A stretch of DNA of 64,000 bases from a virus (IMGVR_UViG_3300025840_003418:62001-126000); one strand, 5' to 3'. Positions 15,875 to 24,589 are shown, counted from the stretch's first letter. Translations and numbers: made by a program. Notes: a model not told the origin generated them from the sequence alone.

Positions 15875-16401
15875 CTATCTCTTTCCTGTAAAATAGGATC
15901 TGTTGTAGGCCACTCTATTCTAAATCGAGGATCGTTCCACTTAATAACACCTTGATTCTTTTCGTCTACATAGTCGCCTTCGTAGAACATATTATAATGG
16001 AATATACAATCTGTTAGTGCATAGTGACCGTTAGCGTACCCAGGAGGTATTAAAACTTGATCTCTAGTCTTTTCTGATAGTATATAAGATTCCCACTTAC
16101 CTGTTTTAAGATCAAGAACAACTAAATAGATATCACCTACAAGAGCTTGTACAAGTTTATAAGTCTTATCATCATAATGCAAGCCTCTTAATACACCTTT
16201 GTAAGACTTACTAAATCTTCCGTGAACTTCGCTGTCTTTAGAAATAATTTCTGTTACAGGATGGTCGCTAGAATGATAAGTTGTAAAAATTTCTCCTCTG
16301 TATTCACGATATACAGAAGGTTTATAAATTGGAACTTGTTTGCCAAACGTATTAAGATGCGAAACTATCCATTCGTTCCATTTTTGATTTTTATAGCTCA
16401 T
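15871..16401 (-). CDS. RmlC-like dTDP-sugar 3,5-epimerase (cupin)
   Basis: 'GVLRGLHYDD' carries the family's catalytic His (H75). 'KLVQALVGDIYLVVLDL' is the next conserved strand pair, 'IPPGYANGHYAL' the substrate-binding turn, and 'IFHYNMFYEGDY' the region of the catalytic Tyr. The 176 residues are a normal length for dTDP-4-dehydrorhamnose 3,5-epimerase. The substrate would be a 4-keto NDP-hexose, made either by the SDR of the cassette or by the host. Relatives include 3,4-ketoisomerases and 3- or 5-only epimerases, so the precise reaction is open. It overlaps the upstream glycosyltransferase-like gene by 11 bases and the SGNH gene by 4. Confidence 0.85.
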   Translation of the reverse strand: MSYKNQKWNEWIVSHLNTFGKQVPIYKPSVYREYRGEIFTTYHSSDHPVTEIISKDSEVHGRFSKSYKGVLRGLHYDDKTYKLVQALVGDIYLVVLDLKTGKWESYILSEKTRDQVLIPPGYANGHYALTDCIFHYNMFYEGDYVDEKNQGVIKWNDPRFRIEWPTTDPILQERDR

Positions 16402-17767
16402 TTGCTTTTGCTTCCAAGAAATTTACAAAGTCTTTAGTTAAAGGCTCTGACTCGTAAATCTTTATTAAGTGCTCTCTATTGTGTTCTAAAATATCTTGCA
16501 TTTCCCAATACCATGTATATATTTCATCTTCGGACATTTCGCATAATCGTTTGACTTCTGAAACTATCATTTTTAAACGCTTGTGTGCAACTTTTTCATT
16601 ATCATACGACTCGTCTATCCAAGGACTAAAAGTTTTAAATCCTAAATCTCTTAAATGCTGTAATGCACCCTTGAAAGAAAAGAAAAAGAAAGGATGATAG
16701 TTTCCTATCGGTTTAAAAACTTTTTCAGTTAATGATTTATGATCTCCATGATAGTATGTTTCTGTGCATATATAAAAATAACTATTTCTATAAGGTTCTC
16801 GTGTTCGATCAGTCCATGCACTTACAGTATTCATAGTAGTATCGGGCTCGTCGGCAAGTTTTTTTGGAAATAAATTAACCAATGACTCTGTTTCGACATC
16901 GTAATCTAAACTCCATTCAATCTTAACATGTTTTAACATTTGATCATTTAGCGAGGTTTTTTCAGATAGATAACTCCAATCACCGCGATCTAAAATTTGT
17001 TCACAATATAAAGAATACAGAAGTGCTTGTCGATGATTTCTAGGACTTTTTATTTTCATTAAAAATCTAAAAGGACGTTTTCTACTTTTTTCTAACTCTG
17101 AATCCCATCGACCAGTTTTTGAATAATATTTACTACTGTTCCACATAACAAACGGCCAATCACGCACTTGAATCTTTCGTTCATGGGGTTCAAACCATTC
17201 ATCGTATATCTTATGGCCATTATGTGTATTAAACACTAAAATAATTTGACTCGGTGGAATATAGGACGATTCTAAACATTTATGTAAATTTTCATATTCA
17301 TGTTTTTCGATATAATTTTCCTGAGCTAAATCTAGAATTATAGTACATTTTTTGTTTTGAGCATCTTCTAATGCTTCTTGCGACATATACTTCCAAAAAT
17401 AATTACCATTAAGTTTTGAAAATTGCCTAACTCCATGTGCTGCAAACTGATCTAAATGAGGACTTATCTTAACAACATAAAAATAATGACTACACTTTTG
17501 TTTTCCTTCGAATAATGAAGTATGTTTTATACTAGTTACTTCTTCTAAAGCATTTAAATTTGTTACTGTCCAACTGTTAGGCCAGTCTCCTAACTGATTA
17601 TTAAATATCTGTCTACTAATATTAGATTCGCTAGGGTCAGTATAGGCGTTAAATCCGTTGCTTATATTATGTTGAGAGTGCATGTAATTCAACACAGCAT
17701 GATTACTTTCTAAAGCATTAGGTAAAAAATATCCCGGGAAAACATAGTCATATAAAAAGTATATCAT
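16391..17767 (-). CDS. Glycosyltransferase-like protein (paralogue of 13228-14541)
   Basis: It shares with 13228-14541 'TEKVFKPIGNYHPFFFF', 'LRDLGFKTFSPWIDESYD' and a following basic helix 'AHKRLKMIVSEVKRLCEMS'. It also has an Arg/Lys-rich 'FRFLMKIKSPRNHRQALLY' segment equivalent to the sister's 'LNRANRKHRYY'. I choose the ATG at 17767 because it overlaps the upstream TGA as ATGA, the usual coupling in this phage; an ATG at 17782 would add five residues. The protein has about 458 residues, is rich in aromatic residues and has no membrane segment. A role as a nucleotide-sugar glycosyltransferase is inferred from the EK...P motif and the operon. Confidence 0.58.
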   Translation of the reverse strand: MIYFLYDYVFPGYFLPNALESNHAVLNYMHSQHNISNGFNAYTDPSESNISRQIFNNQLGDWPNSWTVTNLNALEEVTSIKHTSLFEGKQKCSHYFYVVKISPHLDQFAAHGVRQFSKLNGNYFWKYMSQEALEDAQNKKCTIILDLAQENYIEKHEYENLHKCLESSYIPPSQIILVFNTHNGHKIYDEWFEPHERKIQVRDWPFVMWNSSKYYSKTGRWDSELEKSRKRPFRFLMKIKSPRNHRQALLYSLYCEQILDRGDWSYLSEKTSLNDQMLKHVKIEWSLDYDVETESLVNLFPKKLADEPDTTMNTVSAWTDRTREPYRNSYFYICTETYYHGDHKSLTEKVFKPIGNYHPFFFFSFKGALQHLRDLGFKTFSPWIDESYDNEKVAHKRLKMIVSEVKRLCEMSEDEIYTWYWEMQDILEHNREHLIKIYESEPLTKDFVNFLEAKANEL

Positions 17768-19155
17768 ATAGTATTTTTCCATTTATGATATTCTTCTTCC
17801 ATTTCAGGAAACGTTTTAAGAAAATTAGTTCCACGTCTTCTATCATGCTCATCAACAAATCTAATTAAATTTTTTCTATGATTAATTACATGGGGTTTTG
17901 TTTCGTGTTCTTCGTCGATGTATGTTGTTATTTCATATATACGTCTAAACTTTTCGGCTTCCCAATTAAAGAATTTCCTATTAGCTGATTCGTACCAGCC
18001 GTTGTTTTCTATGTTATCGTATACTAAAGAAACCTGATCATATATATATCTTCTAAACTTTGCAGGCATAATATCAACTGCTTGATATCCAGGATGTCTC
18101 AAATAAGGAACATCAAGTATCATAGGCATGTGCTTAGCCTGCCAACCGCCGTATGTATCTTTAATTTCTAATATATCTTTAATAAGATTTTTAAAACTAA
18201 ACAAACTTAAAAAGTTATATGTTGCCATATTAGTAAATGTACAATTTGGAACTTCAGTTAATACTTTGTTTATATTATCTAACCATTTGTTGTAGTCTAG
18301 TCCGTGTCTAATGTATTCTGCTTGTGCTCCTGTAGCTTCAGCACTTGTAAATATTTTAAATTTCTTAACCTTGCCTTCGCTACAGATTATTTTAATTTTT
18401 TCCATAAAGCGATTAAACACTCCGTCTGGAACACACATATTACTGTTGACAGCAAACTCTAGGTCTGGTCTAGGATTTTCTATAAGATCGTCTAGTACTC
18501 GAAATGTATCTTTAGAAAGTAATGGCTCGCCGCCTGTAATACGGAAATGTTTGAGATCCTTTGATACATCGGGCCACCATTTCCAAAATGCTTCTACATA
18601 AGGATTGTAATCTTTATTTGGAATAGGCATAACACCTTGATCTTTAAGCCAATCAATACCGCCATGCGCAGTTGTAGTTGGATACGGTCCGTATTTCTGA
18701 ACTTCTTCCATCCATTTACTACTAACTTGTGGTGAACAGTATGAGCATTTGAAATTACACACACTACTAAAACTTACTTCTAAATAACTAGGATTAACAT
18801 TATCATCCCAAGGTTTTTGAATAATTTCTGGAATATAAGATTCAGCCCAGGGTTCTTTGGACTTATATGTTCTATCACTTATTTCGTTATTGTCTTCTAC
18901 ACGCCAACAATAGTCACACTCTTTAGGCCTATCACCTTCGAGCATTTGCTTACGTTGTAACTTCTTAAATTTTGTATTATGTAATGCACTAGAATTACCT
19001 TCTAATTCTTCAACAGGTATTTTGTGAGGTACTGGATGATGACAACTATGCGTCTGTCCGGTATGTAGGTGTAGTGTAACTTGTTTCCACTTAGCTACAC
19101 AAAAACTGCAACTAACAGGATCTAGATTTTCTTTTTTCCATACTTCAGGTGTCAT
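17764..19155 (-). CDS. Radical SAM protein, SPASM/twitch type
   Basis: 'SSVCNFKCSYC' gives C133, C137 and C140 for the SAM cluster and 'RITGGEPLLSK' the GGEP strand. The N-terminal 100 residues carry further cysteine/histidine groups ('SCSFC', 'HSCHHPVPH', 'CDYCWRVED'), as in the twitch-domain radical SAM proteins of marine phages, where extra cysteines bind an auxiliary cluster. The ATG at 19155 with GAGG seven bases upstream is preferred over the TTG at 19167. The 463-residue protein ends in the ATGA overlap with the glycosyltransferase-like gene. In related systems such enzymes modify peptides or glycans; substrate unknown. Confidence 0.8.
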   Translation of the reverse strand: MTPEVWKKENLDPVSCSFCVAKWKQVTLHLHTGQTHSCHHPVPHKIPVEELEGNSSALHNTKFKKLQRKQMLEGDRPKECDYCWRVEDNNEISDRTYKSKEPWAESYIPEIIQKPWDDNVNPSYLEVSFSSVCNFKCSYCSPQVSSKWMEEVQKYGPYPTTTAHGGIDWLKDQGVMPIPNKDYNPYVEAFWKWWPDVSKDLKHFRITGGEPLLSKDTFRVLDDLIENPRPDLEFAVNSNMCVPDGVFNRFMEKIKIICSEGKVKKFKIFTSAEATGAQAEYIRHGLDYNKWLDNINKVLTEVPNCTFTNMATYNFLSLFSFKNLIKDILEIKDTYGGWQAKHMPMILDVPYLRHPGYQAVDIMPAKFRRYIYDQVSLVYDNIENNGWYESANRKFFNWEAEKFRRIYEITTYIDEEHETKPHVINHRKNLIRFVDEHDRRRGTNFLKTFPEMEEEYHKWKNTI

Positions 19156-20074
19156 TATTATCCTCAATTAAAAATGGTTCTTTGTTTATTCTTTTTGGCA
19201 CTTGATAAACTGTTTTAAAAAATTTACTTTGTTGATCACTTAGTGGAGATATTGATATCGGAATATTTAATTCTTTTATCAAAGTTTTACCTAAATCCTG
19301 TATTGTAGACATTAGTGTTTCATCAGTAACTTCTAATTGGTTCCAAAAATTATTCAAATACGAAAAGTCACGTACATTTATAAAGTTCCAGTCTGTACAC
19401 ATTGTCATATACAACCCCTGTCTTGCACCAAATATCGCCCATAGTCCGTTTTCTACATCTGCACCGATCATTTGCCAAATATAAAGTCTATGTAAATTTT
19501 GCCAATATCCGTCATACAGTTTACTTGTATCAGGCTTCATTCCCTGATCAAGTGACATCTTAACACCTTCACGAAAACCAGCACGCCATGCTTGCTGTGG
19601 AGTTGCATTATTATACACATCACTAAAAGTAGTATTCATTTGGATATAGCGCATGTCCCAACAAAAGTCAACTTGACCTTGCGGATTTCCTGGTTCAGCA
19701 TTTTCATGTGTACGCATATTGAGAACATAACTCTTTGGCCAACATTTAAGTCCGCCATTTCCATATACTAATCCGTTTATAACATTTTTTCCACACCAAC
19801 TAACAACACTATGATCTAACTGTGCTTCAGGTTTAAAATTTATAATTTGTTGTATATAATTAGCATATACTATATTGTCAGCATCTACAGTTATAAATCT
19901 ATCAGTTTCGCTTAATTCTGCGCAAGCCTTGTGTGCAGCATCCGAGCCTTCTACTCCGTGGACACGTTTAGCCCATGGTATTTTACTACACAAGTCTGCA
20001 TAGTTTTTTTCTGCGTTGGGCTCGTCGTAACTTAAAAAGATAACATCATAGTCTGCTACTTTAATTGAATTCAT
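19145..20074 (-). CDS. GT-A-like glycosyltransferase, paralogue of 5422-6111
   Basis: 'DVIFLSYDEPNAEKNY' at the start, 'ITVDADNIVYANY' with a DxD motif near residue 80, and 'NVINGLVYGNGGLKCWP' are shared with 5422-6111. The distal part adds about 80 residues with 'GLWAIFGARQGLYMTMC'. The DxD segment fits the metal/nucleotide-sugar site of GT-A enzymes. Length is 309 residues. The start overlaps the upstream stop by 4 bases. The two paralogues may transfer the same sugar to different acceptors or act successively. The family name is uncertain. Confidence 0.62.
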   Translation of the reverse strand: MNSIKVADYDVIFLSYDEPNAEKNYADLCSKIPWAKRVHGVEGSDAAHKACAELSETDRFITVDADNIVYANYIQQIINFKPEAQLDHSVVSWCGKNVINGLVYGNGGLKCWPKSYVLNMRTHENAEPGNPQGQVDFCWDMRYIQMNTTFSDVYNNATPQQAWRAGFREGVKMSLDQGMKPDTSKLYDGYWQNLHRLYIWQMIGADVENGLWAIFGARQGLYMTMCTDWNFINVRDFSYLNNFWNQLEVTDETLMSTIQDLGKTLIKELNIPISISPLSDQQSKFFKTVYQVPKRINKEPFLIEDNNDT

Positions 20075-20958
20075 TTTACTACCTCATATCTATAATTACG
20101 ATAAAGTCGTGGTGTAAATATCGAAAGATTTTCTTCTTCTGATTTGTACATGTACGGAAATATGCACTTTGTCTTGTCTATTAAATCTTTAATTGGTATT
20201 TCAATAGTCCGAATTAGTATGTTAGGATCATCGGGCTCAGTGATAAAAAACATAACAACCTTATCAGTAATTTCCTTGTCTAACAATTTTTCATTTACAA
20301 CAATATCTTTAGTGCTATAAAATTGCCATTGTTTTGCAATATCATTTTTAAAAATATATACACTAGTGTCATCAGACGAATTTATCATATACAACTGATT
20401 GTCAACTAAAACTTTATGTCCTTTTCTATTTTTTCGTGCCATTAAAGGAATAGATTTTTTATCTACTGATACTATATTTTCAAGAAATAGTTCAGCAGTG
20501 TCTAACGTATCTTCAACAGTAAAATCTTTATGAAGTTTGTATACATTATTATTAGCCCAAACGTGATCGCCTTTATAAAACAAATCAGTTGCGTTATGTT
20601 TTCTAAAATCTATACCAACGTATATCTTTTCTAGGTTGTCAAATGTATTACCTTTAAATGGAATTTGATAAAGGTAATCTTCAACTGATTTTAAAAAACT
20701 AGTTGCAACCTCTCTAGCGATTACGTATTCTCTAAGTTGATGATTATATTTTACTACATATTCGCTAATTTTTGCTCTACCTAAAAAATATTCTTTTACT
20801 TCGTCATGATTAACTTCAATAACATCATAATCGCTATCTATAGGGTTATTTGTAATGTCAAAGACTTCGCCATGTGTTTTTTCAAAATACACATAACTTA
20901 TATCTCCTTGTGCTATTAAACTGTTTAATTTTGTTATTGCATTAATTAAATTAGACAT
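20071..20958 (-). CDS. Unknown protein with one G.HVW.nN.vY carbohydrate-binding-like module
   Basis: I do not recognise this 295-residue protein. It has one copy, near residues 124-144, of a short motif, 'YKGDHVWANNNVYKLHKDF', that is also repeated in the next gene (20951-22384) and resembles the G..V.y.g..Y.a core of small chitin/glycan-binding modules. The rest is acidic and rich in Asp, Lys and Ile, with no DxD glycosyltransferase motif in a convincing context. It overlaps both neighbours by 4-8 bases. It may be an accessory subunit that positions an acceptor for the neighbouring glycosyltransferases, but that is a guess from context. Confidence 0.5.
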   Translation of the reverse strand: MSNLINAITKLNSLIAQGDISYVYFEKTHGEVFDITNNPIDSDYDVIEVNHDEVKEYFLGRAKISEYVVKYNHQLREYVIAREVATSFLKSVEDYLYQIPFKGNTFDNLEKIYVGIDFRKHNATDLFYKGDHVWANNNVYKLHKDFTVEDTLDTAELFLENIVSVDKKSIPLMARKNRKGHKVLVDNQLYMINSSDDTSVYIFKNDIAKQWQFYSTKDIVVNEKLLDKEITDKVVMFFITEPDDPNILIRTIEIPIKDLIDKTKCIFPYMYKSEEENLSIFTPRLYRNYRYEVVK

Positions 20959-22384
20959 AAGTTATTTCCTTGTATTTGTTAAATACTTTTTCGACAAAGT
21001 CTTTTTCGGTATAATGCAATATACCATTTTGTACAAAATTTCCTAACTTTAAATTACAATTGTCATCTAAATATACGCCTAATTTATCTTGCCACCTATC
21101 TGGCGGATTGTTCCAGCCTTGTATCATCGGCTTTAAGTGTGTAAATGTAAGAATATTGTTTTTCTTATTTGTAACTTCTTCTTCTATATTAAGTATTTTT
21201 ATTGCAATTGCTGCTGCGACATCTATACTCAAATGTCCGGGTGTTTGATTAGGTAGAAACTCTTTCCAAAACTCTTTCCAATTCTTACAAATAATTTCTA
21301 GTAAATTATAAAAGTTTTTTGCTAGATCTGATTGTTTAAAATAATGTACCCCAACGTATGTGTTAGGCAAATAGTTTTCGGTAAATGTCTTTCGGTAAAA
21401 ATCATTTTCAATTACGTTATTATTAAATGTTCTTACTTCAGATGTAAAGAATAAATCTGAATCACTTAACATATTCCACGTACTAGTAAGATCATTAAAC
21501 ACCATCATATCAGTGTCCATTACAATTGTTTCATCATACGGACTACAGTGATAGATTTTCCATCTATTTTCAACTTTCCAAATAGTTGTTTCAGCATCAT
21601 CACCAAAGGGAATAGGAATAATTTTGTCAAACAATATCTCATAATCTGCAGGAACAATATCGTTAGTAATAATTGATATTTTTTCATTAGGACTATTTTT
21701 ACTTAGAGACAGTGCTAATAACACAGCCTGTTTAACATAGTCTACTTGTAGTACAGGATCAACTGTATATAAATTATTATAATAACACACTAAATTGCCC
21801 GGCCGTGGGTTTTCAAATACTAAACTTTTGTTACTGTCTGCATACAATTTAACTTCTTGATCAATAATAGGCTCGTAATCGTCTTCAGTAAACTCACTAT
21901 TTGCTGGTACGTCAACTAAAGCACGCCACACTCTGTTATTATGCCAAACATGTTGACCTGCTAAATGTAAAACTTCTTTATACCAAATATCAATGTTAAC
22001 TCCTTCAAATTGAGGAGTCAGTGTATATAATTGTGTTTCATCTTCTTTACGCACTTCGTAAATATTATTATCAGATAATACAATATTATTCTTTTTACAC
22101 AAGTGATGTACAACAAGATCGTTTTTGTCATAGTGTATATAGACTTCAGGTATTACTAATTTTACATCATCATAATTAAATGTTTTAGACTGTAAACAAG
22201 TATTAACAAATCTAAAGACTTTATTATCATACCAAACATGCTGACCAGATATATAGTCGAGATCCGGATACCATATATCTACATGAATACCTCTGTATTG
22301 CTCTTCGAGGAAATGATTAGGTATTTGTCTCGATACTCTTTCATAACTATTTTGTGCTAAAACTATTATACCTCTATTGCTCAT
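20951..22384 (-). CDS. Glycosyltransferase with N-terminal repeated binding-like modules
   Basis: Two parts are visible. Residues about 40-200 contain 'ISGQHVWYDNKVFRFV' and 'LAGQHVWHNNRVWRAL', roughly 95 residues apart, plus a weaker 'PGNLVCYYNNLYTVD'; these look like small glycan-binding modules. Residues about 214-400 form a GT-A/GT8-like domain: 'AVLLALSLSKNSPNEKISI', then 'ETIVMDTDMMVF' with the DxD motif, then 'TYVGVHYFKQSD' and 'GHLSIDVAAAIA'. The same GT domain recurs in 22374-23216. The 477-residue protein is probably cytoplasmic. The fused modules may hold the growing glycan or a repetitive acceptor. Donor sugar unknown. Confidence 0.65.
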   Translation of the reverse strand: MSNRGIIVLAQNSYERVSRQIPNHFLEEQYRGIHVDIWYPDLDYISGQHVWYDNKVFRFVNTCLQSKTFNYDDVKLVIPEVYIHYDKNDLVVHHLCKKNNIVLSDNNIYEVRKEDETQLYTLTPQFEGVNIDIWYKEVLHLAGQHVWHNNRVWRALVDVPANSEFTEDDYEPIIDQEVKLYADSNKSLVFENPRPGNLVCYYNNLYTVDPVLQVDYVKQAVLLALSLSKNSPNEKISIITNDIVPADYEILFDKIIPIPFGDDAETTIWKVENRWKIYHCSPYDETIVMDTDMMVFNDLTSTWNMLSDSDLFFTSEVRTFNNNVIENDFYRKTFTENYLPNTYVGVHYFKQSDLAKNFYNLLEIICKNWKEFWKEFLPNQTPGHLSIDVAAAIAIKILNIEEEVTNKKNNILTFTHLKPMIQGWNNPPDRWQDKLGVYLDDNCNLKLGNFVQNGILHYTEKDFVEKVFNKYKEITYV

Positions 22385-23216
22385 TAATTACTCTTTCTAG
22401 ACTAAATTTATTCATTATATGAACACTTTTTCCTTTAGTACTTAATGCTAGATATTCTCCTAAGTATTTTGGTCGTTCAACCAAAAATTGCATATAATCA
22501 TCATTAATTTCTAAACATATATCTTTATCAATTGTATAATAATGCGTACCTGGTAATTCTTGTACACAACTATCAAGTCCATCAAAACCATTAAGAATAT
22601 GTGCTGCAATACTAAATGCAAAGTCATTTCTAAATAACGGAGAGTCAATTTGATACACTCGCCTGTAATGAGGCCAATTATCTTGTATGTGTGAAATTAG
22701 ATCAAAGAATATTTTATTTGATTCAGTCTTTGTAAAATATACTACAGTTGCCCAATAAAAATCAACACCACACTCACTTATGTACTTAAACTCTGCTTCA
22801 CTACGTGTTCCTGATAAATCTTTTGCATTTTTAAACATCATTAAATCATATTGACTGTCAAAACAGGATTTAAATAAATCATTAGAAATAATATAATCTG
22901 TATCTAATAACAATGTGCTATCGTATGGAGATAGATCATATGCTTGTGCTCTGCCTGCATTTTTAAAAGGAAGTTTTTTGTGTGTTAAAGTACCATCAAA
23001 GTAAAATCTATTATTCTGGACAACTTCCCATGCTGTAGGAATAATCTTATCAAATATTCCTCGGTCAAAACTTTCTACTAAGTAGTCTGGAGAATCAGTA
23101 ACTATACTAGTAGGAATATTTAAATACTTCTGTATACGTTTTGCTAAAAATTGTGCTTGATTTACATAATCAAGCGATCCGTTATTTCTTGCAAATAGTA
23201 ATGCGCCTTTAGTCAT
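22374..23216 (-). CDS. GT-A/GT8-like glycosyltransferase
   Basis: 'GALLFARNNGSLDYVNQAQ' at the N-terminus, 'QAYDLSPYDSTLLLDTDYI' with DxD near residue 103, 'FYWATVVYFTKTES' and 'DFAFSIAAHIL' align in order with the catalytic half of 20951-22384 ('YHCSPYDETIVMDTDMM', 'NTYVGVHYFKQSD', 'LSIDVAAAIAIKI'). It is thus a single-domain paralogue, 280 residues, lacking the N-terminal modules. The YDxTxxxDTD segment is the usual nucleotide-sugar site of GT8-like enzymes. It overlaps both neighbours by 8-11 bases. Donor and acceptor unknown. Confidence 0.68.
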   Translation of the reverse strand: MTKGALLFARNNGSLDYVNQAQFLAKRIQKYLNIPTSIVTDSPDYLVESFDRGIFDKIIPTAWEVVQNNRFYFDGTLTHKKLPFKNAGRAQAYDLSPYDSTLLLDTDYIISNDLFKSCFDSQYDLMMFKNAKDLSGTRSEAEFKYISECGVDFYWATVVYFTKTESNKIFFDLISHIQDNWPHYRRVYQIDSPLFRNDFAFSIAAHILNGFDGLDSCVQELPGTHYYTIDKDICLEINDDYMQFLVERPKYLGEYLALSTKGKSVHIMNKFSLERVINEQ

Positions 23217-23562
23217 TTTCTATTAATTTTTCTACCGAACGTTTTTTACCCAATGCTACATAACTGTTATGATAATCGTTAGAAGCTTCAAAGTAAATAT
23301 CTAAAATATCTTCTAAAAACTTAGACAAGTCTGGTATCATTACTGGACGATCGTTGTCATCAGTCAAAACAACGTCAGTATCTGCACCTTGCTTTACTAG
23401 TAAATCTATAAATGTAATTAACTCTCGTGTAATAGTAAACTGAGAACCTTCAGTAAAATATATTAAACTTTCTTTAAACTTTTCTTGAAGAATACGTTTT
23501 TGATTATTGATCGTAACCATATACTTGCTAAAGTCAAGGGCTTTTTCTAATCTTTCGTCCAT
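23209..23562 (-). CDS. Conserved-looking small helical protein, first gene of the cassette
   Basis: I do not recognise a function. The start is the ATG at 23562, not the upstream TTG-type extension to 23592, because AGGAGG lies four bases before it and the -10 box of the cassette promoter lies within the extended frame. The 117-residue product begins MDERLEKALDFSKY, is mostly helical with 'NNQKRILQEKFKESLIYF' and ends with a basic stretch. It overlaps the following glycosyltransferase gene by 8 bases. Its position right behind a strong sigma70-type promoter suggests early expression. It might be a regulatory or scaffolding partner of the cassette; no evidence beyond position. Confidence 0.65.
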   Translation of the reverse strand: MDERLEKALDFSKYMVTINNQKRILQEKFKESLIYFTEGSQFTITRELITFIDLLVKQGADTDVVLTDDNDRPVMIPDLSKFLEDILDIYFEASNDYHNSYVALGKKRSVEKLIEND

Positions 23563-23582
23563 ACTACCTCCTGTTAGTGTTA

Positions 23583-23611
23583 AGTATAACACAGATTGTT
23601 TAGTAAGTCAA
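23583..23611 (-). promoter_or_regulatory. Sigma70-type promoter for the glycan cassette
   Basis: Reading the minus strand, TTGACT (23611-23606) and TATACT (23588-23583) are separated by exactly 17 bases, one mismatch to consensus in each box. The predicted start is near 23576, which leaves a short leader holding AGGAGG and the ATG at 23562. It gives the cassette expression independent of the late virion transcript coming from upstream. Confidence 0.72.
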
Positions 23612-23628
23612 TATGAATATACTTATTA

Positions 23629-24576
23629 TTACAGGTTGCTTGTAGAGTTGTAAGTTGGTGCTGCTACACTTACAGTGGTGACTGTGTTAGACCCTATTAC
23701 CATTGTACCATTTGCTCTCAGTACAGACGGTTGTACTGTTAACGTGCCCTGGACGTCTTCGTCAACATCAGTACCTTGTCCATCAACGCCGCCTGTATTA
23801 ACATCGTCAAACACTACGTTAAATCTAATTCTAGAAGTGTTATCTTCTTTTGCTTGAATATAAAAAATGTTACCTGTATACGTTGATGCTGTTTTTTGCC
23901 ATATAGTTTGGTAAGTACTAGTAAGATCATAGTTACCAATACTCGAAGCAGTACCATAGCCTGTGCTGTGTATAGTGCTTGTATAACCAAACTCAACGTG
24001 TCCAGTTCCGATTATACCCGACCATTCTTGACCCTTTGTAGAGTTATCGCCTGTTTGTGTAGAATCTATTTTCACTCTACTACCTGCATTAAAAAATTCT
24101 CTACGTGCAGCAGCGTCTGCAAATGTTAGTGTGAATTCATGATTTACAGCACCATTCCATGGAGTTGTTCTGCTATTACTCGAATATGAAGTTTCAGAAC
24201 GTTGACTAGTATGTAGGTCAAATCTATTATTTTCGCAATCAGTCATTAAACCTTCAAGATATATTATGTGAGCTTCTTCAATTTTATCAGTATTAGTTGT
24301 GTTTGCAAGGTAATCACCAGTTACATAAGGACTTTCAATTGTCCCAAAAGCGGTTGTTCCAATCTGGTGTACTCTTGCTCTTACAATATCGCTATAAATA
24401 TCTAAATACTGTTGTTCACTAATCAAATCACCGCTAGATGTTGCTGCTACTGTTGTAGAATCAATACTGTTTCCGTAGCCATATGTTTCGTTAGCACCTG
24501 AAGAAGAATCTCCCATTACTGATAATATTCGAGAACGTAGATTGTTATATCGCGTGGCTGTAATAAAGGTAGGCAT
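23629..24576 (-). CDS. Virion structural protein, paralogue of 24621-25607
   Basis: The start is the ATG at 24576, five bases behind AGGAG-type GGAG; the TTG at 24591 is less likely. The 315-residue product begins 'MPTFITATRYNNLRSRI' and then has a Gly/Tyr/Ser-rich turn 'NETYGYGNS'. It shares with its upstream neighbour the TASRFN/TATRYN start, 'YSDIVRARVHQIG', 'TPWNGAVNHEFTLTF', 'RREFFNAGSRVKI', 'GNYDLTSTYQTIW' and 'FNVVFDDVNTG'. Proteins of this form are encoded beside fibre and neck genes in marine T4-like phages. It is the last gene of the late block and has no visible terminator after it. The precise place in the virion is unknown. Confidence 0.7.
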   Translation of the reverse strand: MPTFITATRYNNLRSRILSVMGDSSSGANETYGYGNSIDSTTVAATSSGDLISEQQYLDIYSDIVRARVHQIGTTAFGTIESPYVTGDYLANTTNTDKIEEAHIIYLEGLMTDCENNRFDLHTSQRSETSYSSNSRTTPWNGAVNHEFTLTFADAAARREFFNAGSRVKIDSTQTGDNSTKGQEWSGIIGTGHVEFGYTSTIHSTGYGTASSIGNYDLTSTYQTIWQKTASTYTGNIFYIQAKEDNTSRIRFNVVFDDVNTGGVDGQGTDVDEDVQGTLTVQPSVLRANGTMVIGSNTVTTVSVAAPTYNSTSNL

Positions 24577-24589
24577 TGGGACTCCTGTC

